This document shows, piece after piece, positions 24,704 through 33,509 of a DNA stretch of 40,235 bases (its first letter is position 1; the number at the start of each line of letters is the position of its first letter). Both the position numbers and the translations under genes were made by a program. Where the stretch lies: the NCBI GenBank assembly GCA_031285745.1, contig JAITVQ010000180.1:1-40235 (forward strand). The letters run 5' to 3'. Source of the DNA: Puniceicoccales bacterium (GTDB lineage: Bacteria > Verrucomicrobiota > Verrucomicrobiia > Opitutales > UBA953). The notes beneath the pieces are model-generated. The model had not been told where the DNA came from, searched no databases, and worked only from the letters and a program-made list of their open reading frames with translations.

Positions 24704-27031
24704 ATGAAATCATCCCTGCTTCGCTCCCCTTCCCTCATCATTCTGGCCGCGCTGGCACTGGCGCCTCTTGCATTTAATCAAGACTGCTTCGCCCAGTCTG
24801 CCTCCGTAACCTCCACGGCAGCCTCAACCAAACTGGACCCCAAGGAACTTGATATTGCCAAAATCGTCACCGATATGCAGCGGGTGGCTGACTGGCAACT
24901 TGCCAACATGCCTGCCAAACGCCAGCAGATCGACTGGACTTTTGCCGCCTATTACACTGGACACATGGCCTTGGCCGATATTTCCCCCGACTCCCAAAAG
25001 TATCTCGATAAAGTTGTTGAAGCAGGAAAGAAATACAAATGGGGCATGTCCCCGCGCGGCAGTACCAAATACCACGCCGATGACCATGCCATCGGGCAAG
25101 TCTATATCGAACTCGCGCAGCGTCTGCATAACCCCAAATATATCGAAGGTACCCAAAAGTTTTTCGACTTCCTGCTGGAGAATCCGCCCAAGAATCCGGA
25201 CGATCTCGATTTCTCCAAAAAGGGTAATATCGAAAAATGGTCGTGGTGCGACGCCCTTTTCATGGCACCACCCACAATGGCGAGGCTCTCAGTGGTTACC
25301 GGGGATCAACGTTATCTCGACTACATGAATAATCGTTGGTGGCACACGACTGACCACCTCTACGATAAAGAGGAAAGTCTCTACTATCGCGACGATCGCT
25401 TCGTTGGCAAAAAAGAAGCCAACGGGAAGAAAGTTTTCTGGAGCCGGGGCAATGGCTGGGTACTCGCCGGAATCGCCCGCGTCCTCCAATATATGCCAGC
25501 GGACTATCCCGAGCGTCCACGCTATGAGAAACTATTCAAGGACATGGCGGCAAAACTGATTACCCTGCAGGACAAGGATGGGTGCTGGCGCACCAGCCTG
25601 CTTGACCCCGGCAGCTTCCCTGCTCCGGAAACCAGCGGCACCGGCTTTATTTCCTACGCCTTCACCTGGGGTGTAAATACCGGACTGCTTGACCGCGCTA
25701 CCTACTGGCCATCCATCAGCAGGGCTTGGTACGGCATAAACTCTCACGTCACAGCCGATGGAAAGCTCGGCTCCTGCCAGCCCATCGGACACGATCCGAA
25801 GAAGATCAAGGAATCCGATAGTGAAAATTACGGCGCTGGAGCCTACCTGTTGTTTGCGTCGGAAATGTACAAGGCAGCCATCCTCGCCAAGTCTCAACAT
25901 GGTACCGTGACAATCAAGAACCCGGGAGATGAGCTTCGCAACTGGGAAACAGTGGAAATCCCCTCCGCCCAGCTCAAGGAACTCACCGGCACCACCGACC
26001 CTGCCGAAGTTCTCGTATTTGACGCGCTCTCCGCCCGTCTGGCAGACACCCAGGCGTTTGACAGCAACAATGACGGCACCGCAGATACCCTGCTTTATCA
26101 GGCCACCATCGGCGGCAAGGATACCAAGCGTTATACACTGGTCCGCAAGCCCGCCGAATTCAAGGGACCGGAGCCGATCAAGCTTGTCCATGCGCGGTTC
26201 GTCCCGGAACGCATGGATGACTATGCGTGGGAAAGCGACCGGATCGCCCATCGCATGTATGGTCCCGCGCTTATCAAGGGAGAAGGGACGCTCTGCAGTG
26301 GTGTGGATATCTGGTTGAAGTCAACCTCTGCCATGATCGTGGATAAGTTCTACAAGGGAAAAGATTATCACAAAGACCATGGTGAAGGTCTGGATTGTTA
26401 CGACGTAGGGCAAAGCCGTGGTATCGGCGGTAGTGTTGTCCATGGTGATGGGAAATGGTATCCTTCCGACAACTTTGTCACCAACAAGACACTGGCCAAT
26501 GGTCCGATTCGTGCGGTATTCGAACTCACCTATGCGCCATGGAATGCTGGGTCACGCAAAATTTCCGAAACAAAGCGTTTCACAGTCGAGGGAGGCAAGG
26601 ATTTCACCAAAGTTGTCAGTACCTATTCCGCAGATGGCGATGCACCATTGCAAGTGGGGATTGGAGCCGTGCGAGTTGATTGGAAGGGAAGAAAAAAACA
26701 CGCCACCAAGGCCTACATCATGGACGACACCGCCGATAGTGATACCAAGCCCGCCGCCGAGGGTAAGAACTGGTTCGCCGACTGGCAGACCAATACCGGC
26801 AAGAACGGTACCACTGGAGTCGGGATATATGTCCCCGGAGGAACTTCCGTAAAGGCTGTCGAAGGACACTGGATCGTCGTTGGCGAAGTCAAGCCCGGCG
26901 TTCCTCAAACCTACTACCTCGGGGCAGGATGGGATAAAGGCTGGTATCCCACCAAGGAGTCCTGGACCAAGGCCGTGGAGACCTTTGCCAAAACCGAAGC
27001 AACCCCCTTGCAAGTTTCTGTAGGAAAATAA
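24704..27031 (+). CDS. Secreted GH105 unsaturated uronyl hydrolase fused to a DUF4861 domain
   Basis: I start at ATG 24704, so that the product opens with a signal peptide (MKSSLLRSPSLIILAALALA, ending near DCFAQS). The alternative ATG at 24674 adds ten residues. Residues about 45-390 are a GH105 (alpha/alpha)6 barrel: QIDWTFAAYYTGHMALAD, TKYHADDHAIGQVYIELAQR, then WSWCDALFMAPPTMARLS with the catalytic Asp, VFWSRGNGWVLAGIARVL, and ENYGAGAYLLFASEMYKAAI at the end. These enzymes hydrate and open the unsaturated uronic acid left by pectate or rhamnogalacturonan lyases, releasing 5-keto-4-deoxyuronate, which is the KduI substrate. From about residue 395 a DUF4861 domain follows (ELRNWETVEIPS, RMDDYAWESDRIAHRMYGPA, GLDCYDVGQSRGIGG), a domain often linked to pectin use. 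The 775-residue two-domain form makes sense as a periplasmic finishing enzyme. Confidence 0.93.
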   Translation: MKSSLLRSPSLIILAALALAPLAFNQDCFAQSASVTSTAASTKLDPKELDIAKIVTDMQRVADWQLANMPAKRQQIDWTFAAYYTGHMALADISPDSQKYLDKVVEAGKKYKWGMSPRGSTKYHADDHAIGQVYIELAQRLHNPKYIEGTQKFFDFLLENPPKNPDDLDFSKKGNIEKWSWCDALFMAPPTMARLSVVTGDQRYLDYMNNRWWHTTDHLYDKEESLYYRDDRFVGKKEANGKKVFWSRGNGWVLAGIARVLQYMPADYPERPRYEKLFKDMAAKLITLQDKDGCWRTSLLDPGSFPAPETSGTGFISYAFTWGVNTGLLDRATYWPSISRAWYGINSHVTADGKLGSCQPIGHDPKKIKESDSENYGAGAYLLFASEMYKAAILAKSQHGTVTIKNPGDELRNWETVEIPSAQLKELTGTTDPAEVLVFDALSARLADTQAFDSNNDGTADTLLYQATIGGKDTKRYTLVRKPAEFKGPEPIKLVHARFVPERMDDYAWESDRIAHRMYGPALIKGEGTLCSGVDIWLKSTSAMIVDKFYKGKDYHKDHGEGLDCYDVGQSRGIGGSVVHGDGKWYPSDNFVTNKTLANGPIRAVFELTYAPWNAGSRKISETKRFTVEGGKDFTKVVSTYSADGDAPLQVGIGAVRVDWKGRKKHATKAYIMDDTADSDTKPAAEGKNWFADWQTNTGKNGTTGVGIYVPGGTSVKAVEGHWIVVGEVKPGVPQTYYLGAGWDKGWYPTKESWTKAVETFAKTEATPLQVSVGK

Positions 27032-27054
27032 CCTTTCCGAAAAACACAAAACCA

Positions 27055-27092
27055 CAAATGCCACCCTGTTTACACACGGTGGCATTTGTTTT
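27055..27092 (+). terminator. Intrinsic terminator after the GH105 gene
   Basis: CAAATGCCACC (27055-27065) and GGTGGCATTTG (27078-27088) pair perfectly over eleven bases with a 12-base loop, 24 bp after the stop codon, followed by TTTT. The T run is short. It would separate the GH105 transcript from the M60 peptidase gene. Confidence 0.8.
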
Positions 27093-27221
27093 GCACATAT
27101 TGCATCCACGATACCAGAAATGAGTATTCAGCCGTTTCTATCGGAAGGACTCGACCCCTTTTGCCAAAGAAACCTGTCTTTTGTGGAACAAAATCTTTCC
27201 TAAACGGTGTTACTATTCGTC

Positions 27222-28715
27222 ATGAAAAAGACAATCTGTGCCCTGCTCTTTACTACTGCCCTTTTGCCGTTTGCCCTTAATGGTGCTGTCGAGTCCGAAG
27301 CCATCATCCGAATTTTGTCCATAGACAAAAAGAATCCCGCTACTCCGGAAGAAAAATCGCGAATCCTTGCTGAAACCAAGGCCCTGTTTGCACTGGAACC
27401 CGCCTTGATGCCGGCACATCCCTCCGCGGCCGCCTATCCCGGAGCGCCTGCTGCAACTGCAAAAGCCGTCACCCAGGAGTTCACTCTGGAGCATAAGCAA
27501 GCATCGGAACAATGGCAGAAATTGTCCAGACGACACAATTACTCGGGAGAGTCCCGTCCGACCTGGTATTCAACAGGATTCTATGCAGCACCCGGAACCG
27601 TGGTGACCATTTCCTCCACCGAACTCGCGGACAAGAATGCCACCATCCGGATTGGTTGCCATTCAGATTCCTTGGAACGCTCACAAGCCAAAAACTGGAA
27701 ACGCATTCCCATCATTTCCAATACCACAAAAATCACCGGTGACACTACCAAGATAGCGAATCCATTTGGAGGTTTGATCTATGTTATGATCCCCATTGCT
27801 GAAAAAGATTTCTCTGCAAAAATAAAAATTGGAAATGCCATCCCGGCCCCACTCTACCAGCTTGGAAAAACAACGCCGGAAGAATGGGAGGCCATGAAAA
27901 ACAGCGAATCCCCCTGGGGGGAGATCGGCAGCGACCGGGTCGTGCTATCCATGCCAACCAGCGCATTGAAAACCATCAAAGATCCTGTCGAATGCCTCAA
28001 GGTCTGGAATAAGATTCTCGATACGGAGCGTGAGCTAGCCAACCATCCCGGAGACAGATATCGCCCGTTCCGCATTGTGCCGGACATTCAACCATCCGCT
28101 GGGTATATGCACAGTTCCTATCCAATTGTGGCCAGTGACAACGGAGGCGCAACCGGGGCCATCGCCGTAATGTGCGATCCCTCGCTTCTGACCAAACCCA
28201 GTAATGGCGGCGCCAATTGGGGATACTTCCATGAAATTGGCCATAATTACCAGAACATCGACTGGGTCTGGGGAGGGACAACCGAGGTATCCGTGAATTT
28301 CTTCTCCCTCTATTGTTTCGACAAAGTCGTCGGCACCCGGGATGGCGCACACTACGGGGTATCGCCTAAGGAAACCAAGCGCATGATGACCGAGTATTTC
28401 AAGGATCCGGATTACAAAAAATGGACCTCGTCACCATTTCTGGCACTTTGCACCTTCCGCCAATTACAGGATGAATTCGGCTGGGATGTTTTCAAAAAAG
28501 TCTTTGCCGAATACCTCAAACTTGAGGAGTCCGAACGTCCCAAAGGGGACCAGGCCAAGCGTGACATGTTTGTGGTGAAATTCTCAAATGCCGCAGGCAA
28601 GAACATTGCCCCCTTCTTCAAGGCCTGGCATATTCCGGTCAGTGACACGGCCAGCGAATCCGTTAAGGATCTGCCCGAATGGATGCCCAAGGATTTTCCA
28701 CCTGTGGTGGAATAA
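27222..28715 (+). CDS. Secreted M60-like (enhancin/mucinase-type) zinc metallopeptidase
   Basis: I start at ATG 27222, giving a signal peptide (MKKTICALLFTTALLPFALN, then GAVES). An upstream in-frame ATG at 27207 adds five residues. The 497-residue product has an N-terminal beta-rich part (TWYSTGFYAAPGTVVTIS, typical of the M60 carbohydrate-binding-like segment). The catalytic domain follows, with GGANWGYFHEIGHNYQNIDW, whose H337-E338-x-x-H341 binds zinc, and Glu355 in GGTTEVSVNFFSLY. This matches the M60 motif HExxHx(8,28)E. Family members cut O-glycosylated mucin-like proteins. The gene lies just after the GH105 gene but has its own leader. Its presence beside polysaccharide enzymes suggests that glycoproteins are also attacked. 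The substrate is unproven. Confidence 0.92.
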   Translation: MKKTICALLFTTALLPFALNGAVESEAIIRILSIDKKNPATPEEKSRILAETKALFALEPALMPAHPSAAAYPGAPAATAKAVTQEFTLEHKQASEQWQKLSRRHNYSGESRPTWYSTGFYAAPGTVVTISSTELADKNATIRIGCHSDSLERSQAKNWKRIPIISNTTKITGDTTKIANPFGGLIYVMIPIAEKDFSAKIKIGNAIPAPLYQLGKTTPEEWEAMKNSESPWGEIGSDRVVLSMPTSALKTIKDPVECLKVWNKILDTERELANHPGDRYRPFRIVPDIQPSAGYMHSSYPIVASDNGGATGAIAVMCDPSLLTKPSNGGANWGYFHEIGHNYQNIDWVWGGTTEVSVNFFSLYCFDKVVGTRDGAHYGVSPKETKRMMTEYFKDPDYKKWTSSPFLALCTFRQLQDEFGWDVFKKVFAEYLKLEESERPKGDQAKRDMFVVKFSNAAGKNIAPFFKAWHIPVSDTASESVKDLPEWMPKDFPPVVE

Positions 28716-28847
28716 TCCAGCGTAAGGCGACGGCATTAGAGCCGCCCAAGCCGTTTTCCTGATCCAATTCGCTCGTCTGACACGGGCTACCGATCCATAC
28801 AGGCAGGGATTGCATTTGGATTCATTTGCATTGAGAGTTATTCGGTC

Positions 28848-29306
28848 GTGGAGAAACCGGATCCTACATCAACACCTACTCTCGCAGAATGGAAACAAGG
28901 AATTGTCAGCCGTTCGCCCGAAGAGACCGCATGGCTGGCAGCAGGTCTGGCGGGACTTTTACCGGAAAATACAGCCCTCGCCCTGCATGGTGACCTTGGC
29001 GCTGGAAAAACAACCTTTGTCAGAGGATTTGCCCGGGCGTTGGGCATTCAAAGCCCGGTTACCAGTCCGACTTATTCGATTTTCACCATTTATGAATCAC
29101 CAACCCGTCAGTTGGTGCATATGGATGCCTTCCGGCTGGCAACACCCCAGGATGCAGATACCCTCGTATTGTGGGATCTGCTGCGTACGCCATGGACACT
29201 CGCTGTAGAGTGGCCGGATAAACTCGGCGACCGATTACCCGAAAACGCATGGCATCTTGAATTCGCCATTAAATCCGCAGACAGGCATTTTATCCGCCTG
29301 CGTTGA
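28848..29306 (+). CDS. tsaE: tRNA threonylcarbamoyladenosine biosynthesis ATPase TsaE
   Basis: The 152-residue product, starting at GTG 28848, is the small P-loop ATPase of the t6A tRNA modification complex. HGDLGAGKTTFVRGFARALG (residues 47-66) is the Walker A loop and following helix. SPTYSIFTIYE, LVHMDAFRLATPQDADTL and AVEWPDKLGDRLPENAW are the family's conserved segments. TsaE works with TsaB and TsaD in the cytoplasm to place threonylcarbamoyl on A37 of tRNAs reading ANN codons. The length is normal. The start has no obvious Shine-Dalgarno sequence. It converges with the VC0807-family gene. Confidence 0.93.
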   Translation: MEKPDPTSTPTLAEWKQGIVSRSPEETAWLAAGLAGLLPENTALALHGDLGAGKTTFVRGFARALGIQSPVTSPTYSIFTIYESPTRQLVHMDAFRLATPQDADTLVLWDLLRTPWTLAVEWPDKLGDRLPENAWHLEFAIKSADRHFIRLR

Positions 29307-29341
29307 AGAGAAATTTGCCCTGAAAAATTCCCAATATGGGA

Positions 29342-30058
29342 TCAGGTTGCTTTTTGTTTAAAGAGTTCCTCTTCCTTCAACCCCGACAAACGCTGGATGG
29401 ATTTTAACAGGCGCATCAGGGCAAACACAAAAACCACCATGGTCGGCAGCACGATCACCGGCCAACTCCAAAGTGTCATCTGTCCCAATTCCTGATTAAA
29501 TACCGCCGCATCAATCTCGGGATGGGTTTTGATAATCAAACGCGCAAGGAGGAAATTAAGTGCCCCGGAAAACACAAAGGTCCCGGAAAGCAATGTCCCC
29601 GCTTTCCCAATGCTTTTTTCGAACTCGGTCCGGGTTCCGCGCTCGTCTATCGCCGTGTTAATGCGGGGCATGTTGATAATAGTCTCATTCAACAACAGAG
29701 AGCGCAGGATCGGACGGCCCATCCGATCTGCCACAAAAACGACCATGCCGATAATAAGCGGAACCGAGGCCTCCTTTACCGCCACCCACAAGGGATCCAT
29801 CTTGAGAAGCCCCAAGCCCCCGCTGGCCAGCGTGCCAAGGAATCCAATGATCGATAGCATATTGGCCTGGCGTCGTCGGAAAAAATCGAAGCAAAAATAC
29901 CCCACCGGAAATAACAATGCCACTACAAGCACCATTCCCGGTTGCAGCCACTTCCCCAGCCATGCGTCCCCCTTGCTAAGCAATATCGCCGGAATGGCGA
30001 CATTACATGCCAAGCTAAGCCATATGTTTTCGGTACGAGGTTTCGTCGCTTCAGGCAT
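29342..30058 (-). CDS. VC0807 family membrane protein
   Basis: The 238-residue product has about six transmembrane segments. IWLSLACNVAIPAILLSKGD, VALLFPVGYFCFDFFRRRQA, NMLSIIGFLGTLASGGLGLL and AVKEASVPLIIGMVVFVADR follow one another as in the VC0807 family. That family's proteins share distant likeness to septation protein A. The second half (FSGALNFLLARLIIKTHP, LIIKTHPEI, LWSWPVIVLPTMVVFVFALM) also agrees. Function is unknown. It is followed upstream on the same strand by the pseudopilin J gene, 81 bp away, which may or may not share a transcript. Confidence 0.75.
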   Translation of the reverse strand: MPEATKPRTENIWLSLACNVAIPAILLSKGDAWLGKWLQPGMVLVVALLFPVGYFCFDFFRRRQANMLSIIGFLGTLASGGLGLLKMDPLWVAVKEASVPLIIGMVVFVADRMGRPILRSLLLNETIINMPRINTAIDERGTRTEFEKSIGKAGTLLSGTFVFSGALNFLLARLIIKTHPEIDAAVFNQELGQMTLWSWPVIVLPTMVVFVFALMRLLKSIQRLSGLKEEELFKQKAT

Positions 30059-30139
30059 AATTAATGACAGAAAAAGATCAGCCTATCATTCCTTGTGGAG
30101 GTGTCATCCTCAACAAGGGATATCTTGGCATGATCCCGA

Positions 30140-31162
30140 TTATAAATTAATCGGAACACTAATTGAGAAAGCTTTCCCGTATTCCTCGGCAATCTTATCA
30201 AATCCGGTTTGGGAAATTTTACTATTCCCCTCTGCCGCCTGTATAGCCCGCAATTCAGCAGCACCATCGGGGGACAAAATGATCGTGGAAACATCAATAC
30301 GCCTTAACGTTCCCTTGAGAGGGACAGCGTCATTATTGTCTATGATGATTTCCCCTGATTTTATTTTCAGCCCATTGTTATATGAATTCACCACCACATC
30401 TACCTGACTCTGATTATAGGCATCCCTGACTTTTTGGGAAAGACTTTGGTGAACCAGCGCTTCCATTTTTTTGGTATTCGGATTATAATACCAAAACACC
30501 ATGGTAATATTGACCACATTTGAAGCTTGAAAATTTTGCGGCCCTGTCGCCCATGTGTTCATGGATTGGCTGGTACGCGAACCGTTAATATCCAACACTT
30601 CACCTGTTCCATTCCAATAGTTTAACGGATCCTGCCCTGCGCCTGTCAGCGAACCTGTAACGAGGGGGATCGCCACGTCAAACGTGCCCTTGGCATCCAC
30701 AATTGCCCGATAGAATCCATAGATTTGTTGAATCAATTCTCCTGGATTATCGAAAGGCGATCGCTGTCCCAACTGGTAGCACACAGCACAGACGTCGCCT
30801 CCAATTTTCGTCTTGGTCCCGCTCTCCCTTTTTTGTCGATCAGGAACAATGGAAAACAACATCAATTTCGGAGCAGCACCTTTTATTATATTCCCAACAT
30901 CATTGGGATGCTCAATCTGCATCCAAATATGCCCATCATTTCGGATGATTGCCGACTGCAAATCCTGCTCCAACGGGCCAAGAACAGCGCGTGATTCCGA
31001 AGTCGTCGATAGATTGGCAATAGCACTGTCATACGCATTGAATGTCTGCGTTGCGACGGTCAGCACAATCATGATCAAGACAACCATGATTGCCGTGGCC
31101 GTAAGAATTTCAATCAGAGTAAAAGCCGGCCGGAACACAAATGCTGTTTTTCGTCGTAGCAT
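30140..31162 (-). CDS. Type II secretion-type minor pseudopilin (GspJ position)
   Basis: I start at ATG 31162. A TTG at 31174 would overlap the previous gene by four bases (TTGA) and is also plausible. The product of about 340 residues begins MLRRKTAFVFRPAFTLIEIL, a prepilin leader. The mature helix AFTLIEILTATAIMVVLIMI has Glu at position +5, but the residue before Phe is Ala, where nearly all prepilins have Gly. The rest is a globular domain with no further membrane helix. By position it is the fourth of four pseudopilin genes, the place of GspJ, and its size and late WYYNPNTKKMEALVHQSL segment are compatible. In verrucomicrobia such genes form cassettes of uncertain role. It would sit at the tip of a pseudopilus in the periplasm. 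Confidence 0.8.
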   Translation of the reverse strand: MLRRKTAFVFRPAFTLIEILTATAIMVVLIMIVLTVATQTFNAYDSAIANLSTTSESRAVLGPLEQDLQSAIIRNDGHIWMQIEHPNDVGNIIKGAAPKLMLFSIVPDRQKRESGTKTKIGGDVCAVCYQLGQRSPFDNPGELIQQIYGFYRAIVDAKGTFDVAIPLVTGSLTGAGQDPLNYWNGTGEVLDINGSRTSQSMNTWATGPQNFQASNVVNITMVFWYYNPNTKKMEALVHQSLSQKVRDAYNQSQVDVVVNSYNNGLKIKSGEIIIDNNDAVPLKGTLRRIDVSTIILSPDGAAELRAIQAAEGNSKISQTGFDKIAEEYGKAFSISVPINL

Positions 31163-31170
31163 GGGATAAA

Positions 31171-31851
31171 TCAACGGTTAACGATTATATTCTGGCTTAA
31201 AACCGGAAGAATGTCCTGTTCATTTGTAACCGAAATATCCACAAAATCATGGGGATATATCTCCAAAAGCAACGGTATATACGCAAGCCCATACTGATCT
31301 ACACTCGAAGGCAAGGGCCCTCCAGAATAGGTTGTATCACGAACTTCCATCGTAGAGGGATCCAAATTAATTTGTTGCTCTTCCAATATGTTAGAAATTG
31401 ATATTTCCACACGATAGACTGGCCCAACTCCTCTTTGGTCATCATATGTCGATGTATTAAAATTATCACCAGATGCTTTATAAACAACAGCTATCGTCCC
31501 TCCTGAGCCAGGATTGGTAGAATCAATTTCTCGATTAAAACAATAAAGCACCACCTTGTTTTTATCCACGGCGCTTTTTACGAAATCATAAACGACCTCG
31601 AAGGATGATTTACTGGTATCGGAAGCCCCCGCCAACCGCTCTCCACCTACGAGCTGGGGATTATCCAGGGCAGCACTAACCGCACTTACCACACTGACTG
31701 CCCGGTTTGTCTGCACCACATCATCAACCTGCTGAAATGTGGTTCCGAGCAAACCGACCAAGGCTAATATTGCCATGGCAATCACACCAACAGCAAGAAT
31801 CACCTCAACCAAACTAAAGCCTTTTCGGCAAGATATACGGAATGTTTGCAT
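31171..31851 (-). CDS. Type II secretion-type pseudopilin (GspI position)
   Basis: The 226-residue product begins MQTFRISCRKGFSLVEVILA. The prepilin peptidase site lies between Gly11 and Phe12, with Glu16 at +5 of the mature protein, and the hydrophobic helix extends to about residue 35 (VGVIAMAILALVGLLG). The form FSLVEVILAVGVIAMAILAL is close to those of verrucomicrobial cassette pseudopilins and GspI proteins. The remainder is a short soluble domain with Ser/Thr/Asn-rich strands. It ends at 31171, overlapping or abutting the next gene, and starts 11 bp after the GspH-like gene, which makes an operon very likely. Confidence 0.85.
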   Translation of the reverse strand: MQTFRISCRKGFSLVEVILAVGVIAMAILALVGLLGTTFQQVDDVVQTNRAVSVVSAVSAALDNPQLVGGERLAGASDTSKSSFEVVYDFVKSAVDKNKVVLYCFNREIDSTNPGSGGTIAVVYKASGDNFNTSTYDDQRGVGPVYRVEISISNILEEQQINLDPSTMEVRDTTYSGGPLPSSVDQYGLAYIPLLLEIYPHDFVDISVTNEQDILPVLSQNIIVNR

Positions 31852-31862
31852 GGGTGTTTTGT

Positions 31863-32615
31863 TTACGTGTTCCCTTTGTCCATCTCGTCCGGATCATTAT
31901 AGGGTACAATTGCCCCCGATGGCACAATGGCGAACCCTGTAACATTATTTTTGTTACGAAATATGGGCTTTTTTAGTGAAGGATCCCAATCACCTTCTGA
32001 AACCATGAATGTTGCCATATTCATATTGCTGGTACCATCTTGGTTGAATTCGTAAAAATACCATTCCGTGTCTCCTGATCCTTCTGCCTGTCCAACCAAA
32101 CTTGCTTCGTAATTAAACCGCATGGTCGTTCCTGAGGCATCCTTGTTATTAACACGGCTTTTCCTGTTCGTACCCAAACTACCTTCGTCAGGTGAAATAA
32201 AATAGACATTCTTGGGCAGCATTTCATCGGCAGCCACCGTGTACCAATAATAATCAGATGGCTCACTACTATTAACATTTCGAGTGCCACCGATAATCAC
32301 CCGAATCATTCTCAAATGTTGATCCTCATTGGTAGAGTCATTGAGAACCAGCACACGACTACGGATATTGTAGAGCGGATTGGTCTCGGGGTTTCGATCC
32401 GGATTTTGTGCCTGCATCGCCTGATAACGTGCCGTCCGAAAAACTCCCATCGAGATACGCTGCGCACTGCTCAATCCTTCCGGGTTTCCCGGTTGAATGG
32501 CAATGATTACCGCCGCAAGAATCATGACTATCGCCATCACAGCAAGCAGTTCTACCAGCGTAAATCCTGCGCGCAGTTTTTTATTTTTAAAGAGTTGCGA
32601 CATGGAACAGGACAA
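31863..32615 (-). CDS. Type II secretion-type pseudopilin (GspH position)
   Basis: The 250-residue product (a Met four codons on, at 32603, is an alternative start) has a prepilin leader with Gly17-Phe18 at the cleavage site: KLRAGFTLVELLAVMAIVMI. Mature Glu5 is present and the helix runs to about residue 42. The rest contains MGVFRTARYQAMQAQ, which resembles the conserved segment after the helix in GspH (…L…AR..A), and a beta-rich domain (MIRVIIGGTRNV, YYWYTVAADEMLPKNVYFIS, EWYFYEFNQDGTSNM). It lies between the GspG-like and GspI-like genes with gaps of 19 and 11 bp. Confidence 0.85.
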   Translation of the reverse strand: MSCSMSQLFKNKKLRAGFTLVELLAVMAIVMILAAVIIAIQPGNPEGLSSAQRISMGVFRTARYQAMQAQNPDRNPETNPLYNIRSRVLVLNDSTNEDQHLRMIRVIIGGTRNVNSSEPSDYYWYTVAADEMLPKNVYFISPDEGSLGTNRKSRVNNKDASGTTMRFNYEASLVGQAEGSGDTEWYFYEFNQDGTSNMNMATFMVSEGDWDPSLKKPIFRNKNNVTGFAIVPSGAIVPYNDPDEMDKGNT

Positions 32616-32634
32616 GTGTGGATCAAATCCGCCG

Positions 32635-33261
32635 TTATTGTTGCACGATGATGTCTTCGTATCCAGATCCGTCCGATTTTAGAGTATATATTACGATTTT
32701 CGCATTGAGCTTATTGCCACTCTGAAGACCCAAATCCGCCGTATTGGTTGGCAATTCCTTCAAGACAACATCTCCGGTATTATCAGTATCCAGTACAATT
32801 CTGATACGAGAGTTTCCAAGGGCATCTACCAATTTCTTGGTGGTAGGCTTTCCATCTTCATAACAATCAGGACCAAATGTATAAAACTCACGAGCTTTCC
32901 GATTGTATTGCTTGCGCTCAGTATCACTCAAAGCAGTATTATCCATGCCTTTTGCTTGCAAGGACTTTACAAAATTCTCCCCGATTGATCCTTCCGATAA
33001 GGTATAATAAGTATCCGCTGATGAAGAATACCCCGATCCCAAATTAGGATACGTTCGATATTCCCCCTTGTAATTGTTGAGTGCAACGGCCCACTGCTGA
33101 AACATAGCCTGACTGGCGGCCTTTTTCGCATGTTTTTGAGCAGCACTGATGGCAGGAACAAGGACTGCTGCCAATATACCGATGATCGCAACAACCGTGA
33201 GCAATTCGATCAGCGTAAAGCCCCGGCGTTGAAAACGAGAATAGAAGCGTGTTTTTTGCAT
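32635..33261 (-). CDS. Type II secretion-type major pseudopilin (GspG position)
   Basis: I start at ATG 33261 (MQKTRFYSRFQRRGFTLIEL); the longer frame to 33474 adds 71 residues that are not prepilin-like. The 208-residue product has the cleavage site Gly14-Phe15, Glu at +5, and the helix LLTVVAIIGILAAVLVPAIS, the most typical major-pilin sequence of the four. The body (AVALNNYKGEYRTYPNLGSG) is the usual pilin segment in which the helix is followed by a Y-x-x-x-x-G-x-Y/P stretch. It would form the shaft of a short pseudopilus. It is first of four, and the gene order G-H-I-J is that of classical type II systems. No ATPase, platform or secretin gene is nearby. Confidence 0.88.
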   Translation of the reverse strand: MQKTRFYSRFQRRGFTLIELLTVVAIIGILAAVLVPAISAAQKHAKKAASQAMFQQWAVALNNYKGEYRTYPNLGSGYSSSADTYYTLSEGSIGENFVKSLQAKGMDNTALSDTERKQYNRKAREFYTFGPDCYEDGKPTTKKLVDALGNSRIRIVLDTDNTGDVVLKELPTNTADLGLQSGNKLNAKIVIYTLKSDGSGYEDIIVQQ

Positions 33262-33496
33262 GGGAAAAGAGCGAGAGAAAGGGGGTGTTAGACGTTTCAC
33301 AATATGAGCCATCCATCCATGGAGTGTCAATCGAAAGAAACATATTTGCGCATGGTTGCGACGGATATCTTGTAAAAAAAATGCAACGCTCCCTATACAA
33401 AAAACCAATGCAGCCTTAAATTTTATCAATGGCACAAGGCAGAGATCATTCTTGTTCCTTTGGTTGCAATACATTCCCTAGACACCAACAACTACC

Positions 33497-33503
33497 AAAG
33501 GAG
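33497..33503 (+). promoter_or_regulatory. Strong ribosome binding site fixing the start at 33510
   Basis: AAAGGAG lies six bases before ATG 33510. It is one of the few clear Shine-Dalgarno sequences in the window and decides against the upstream ATG at 33429. Confidence 0.85.
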
Positions 33504-33509
33504 CGTAAC

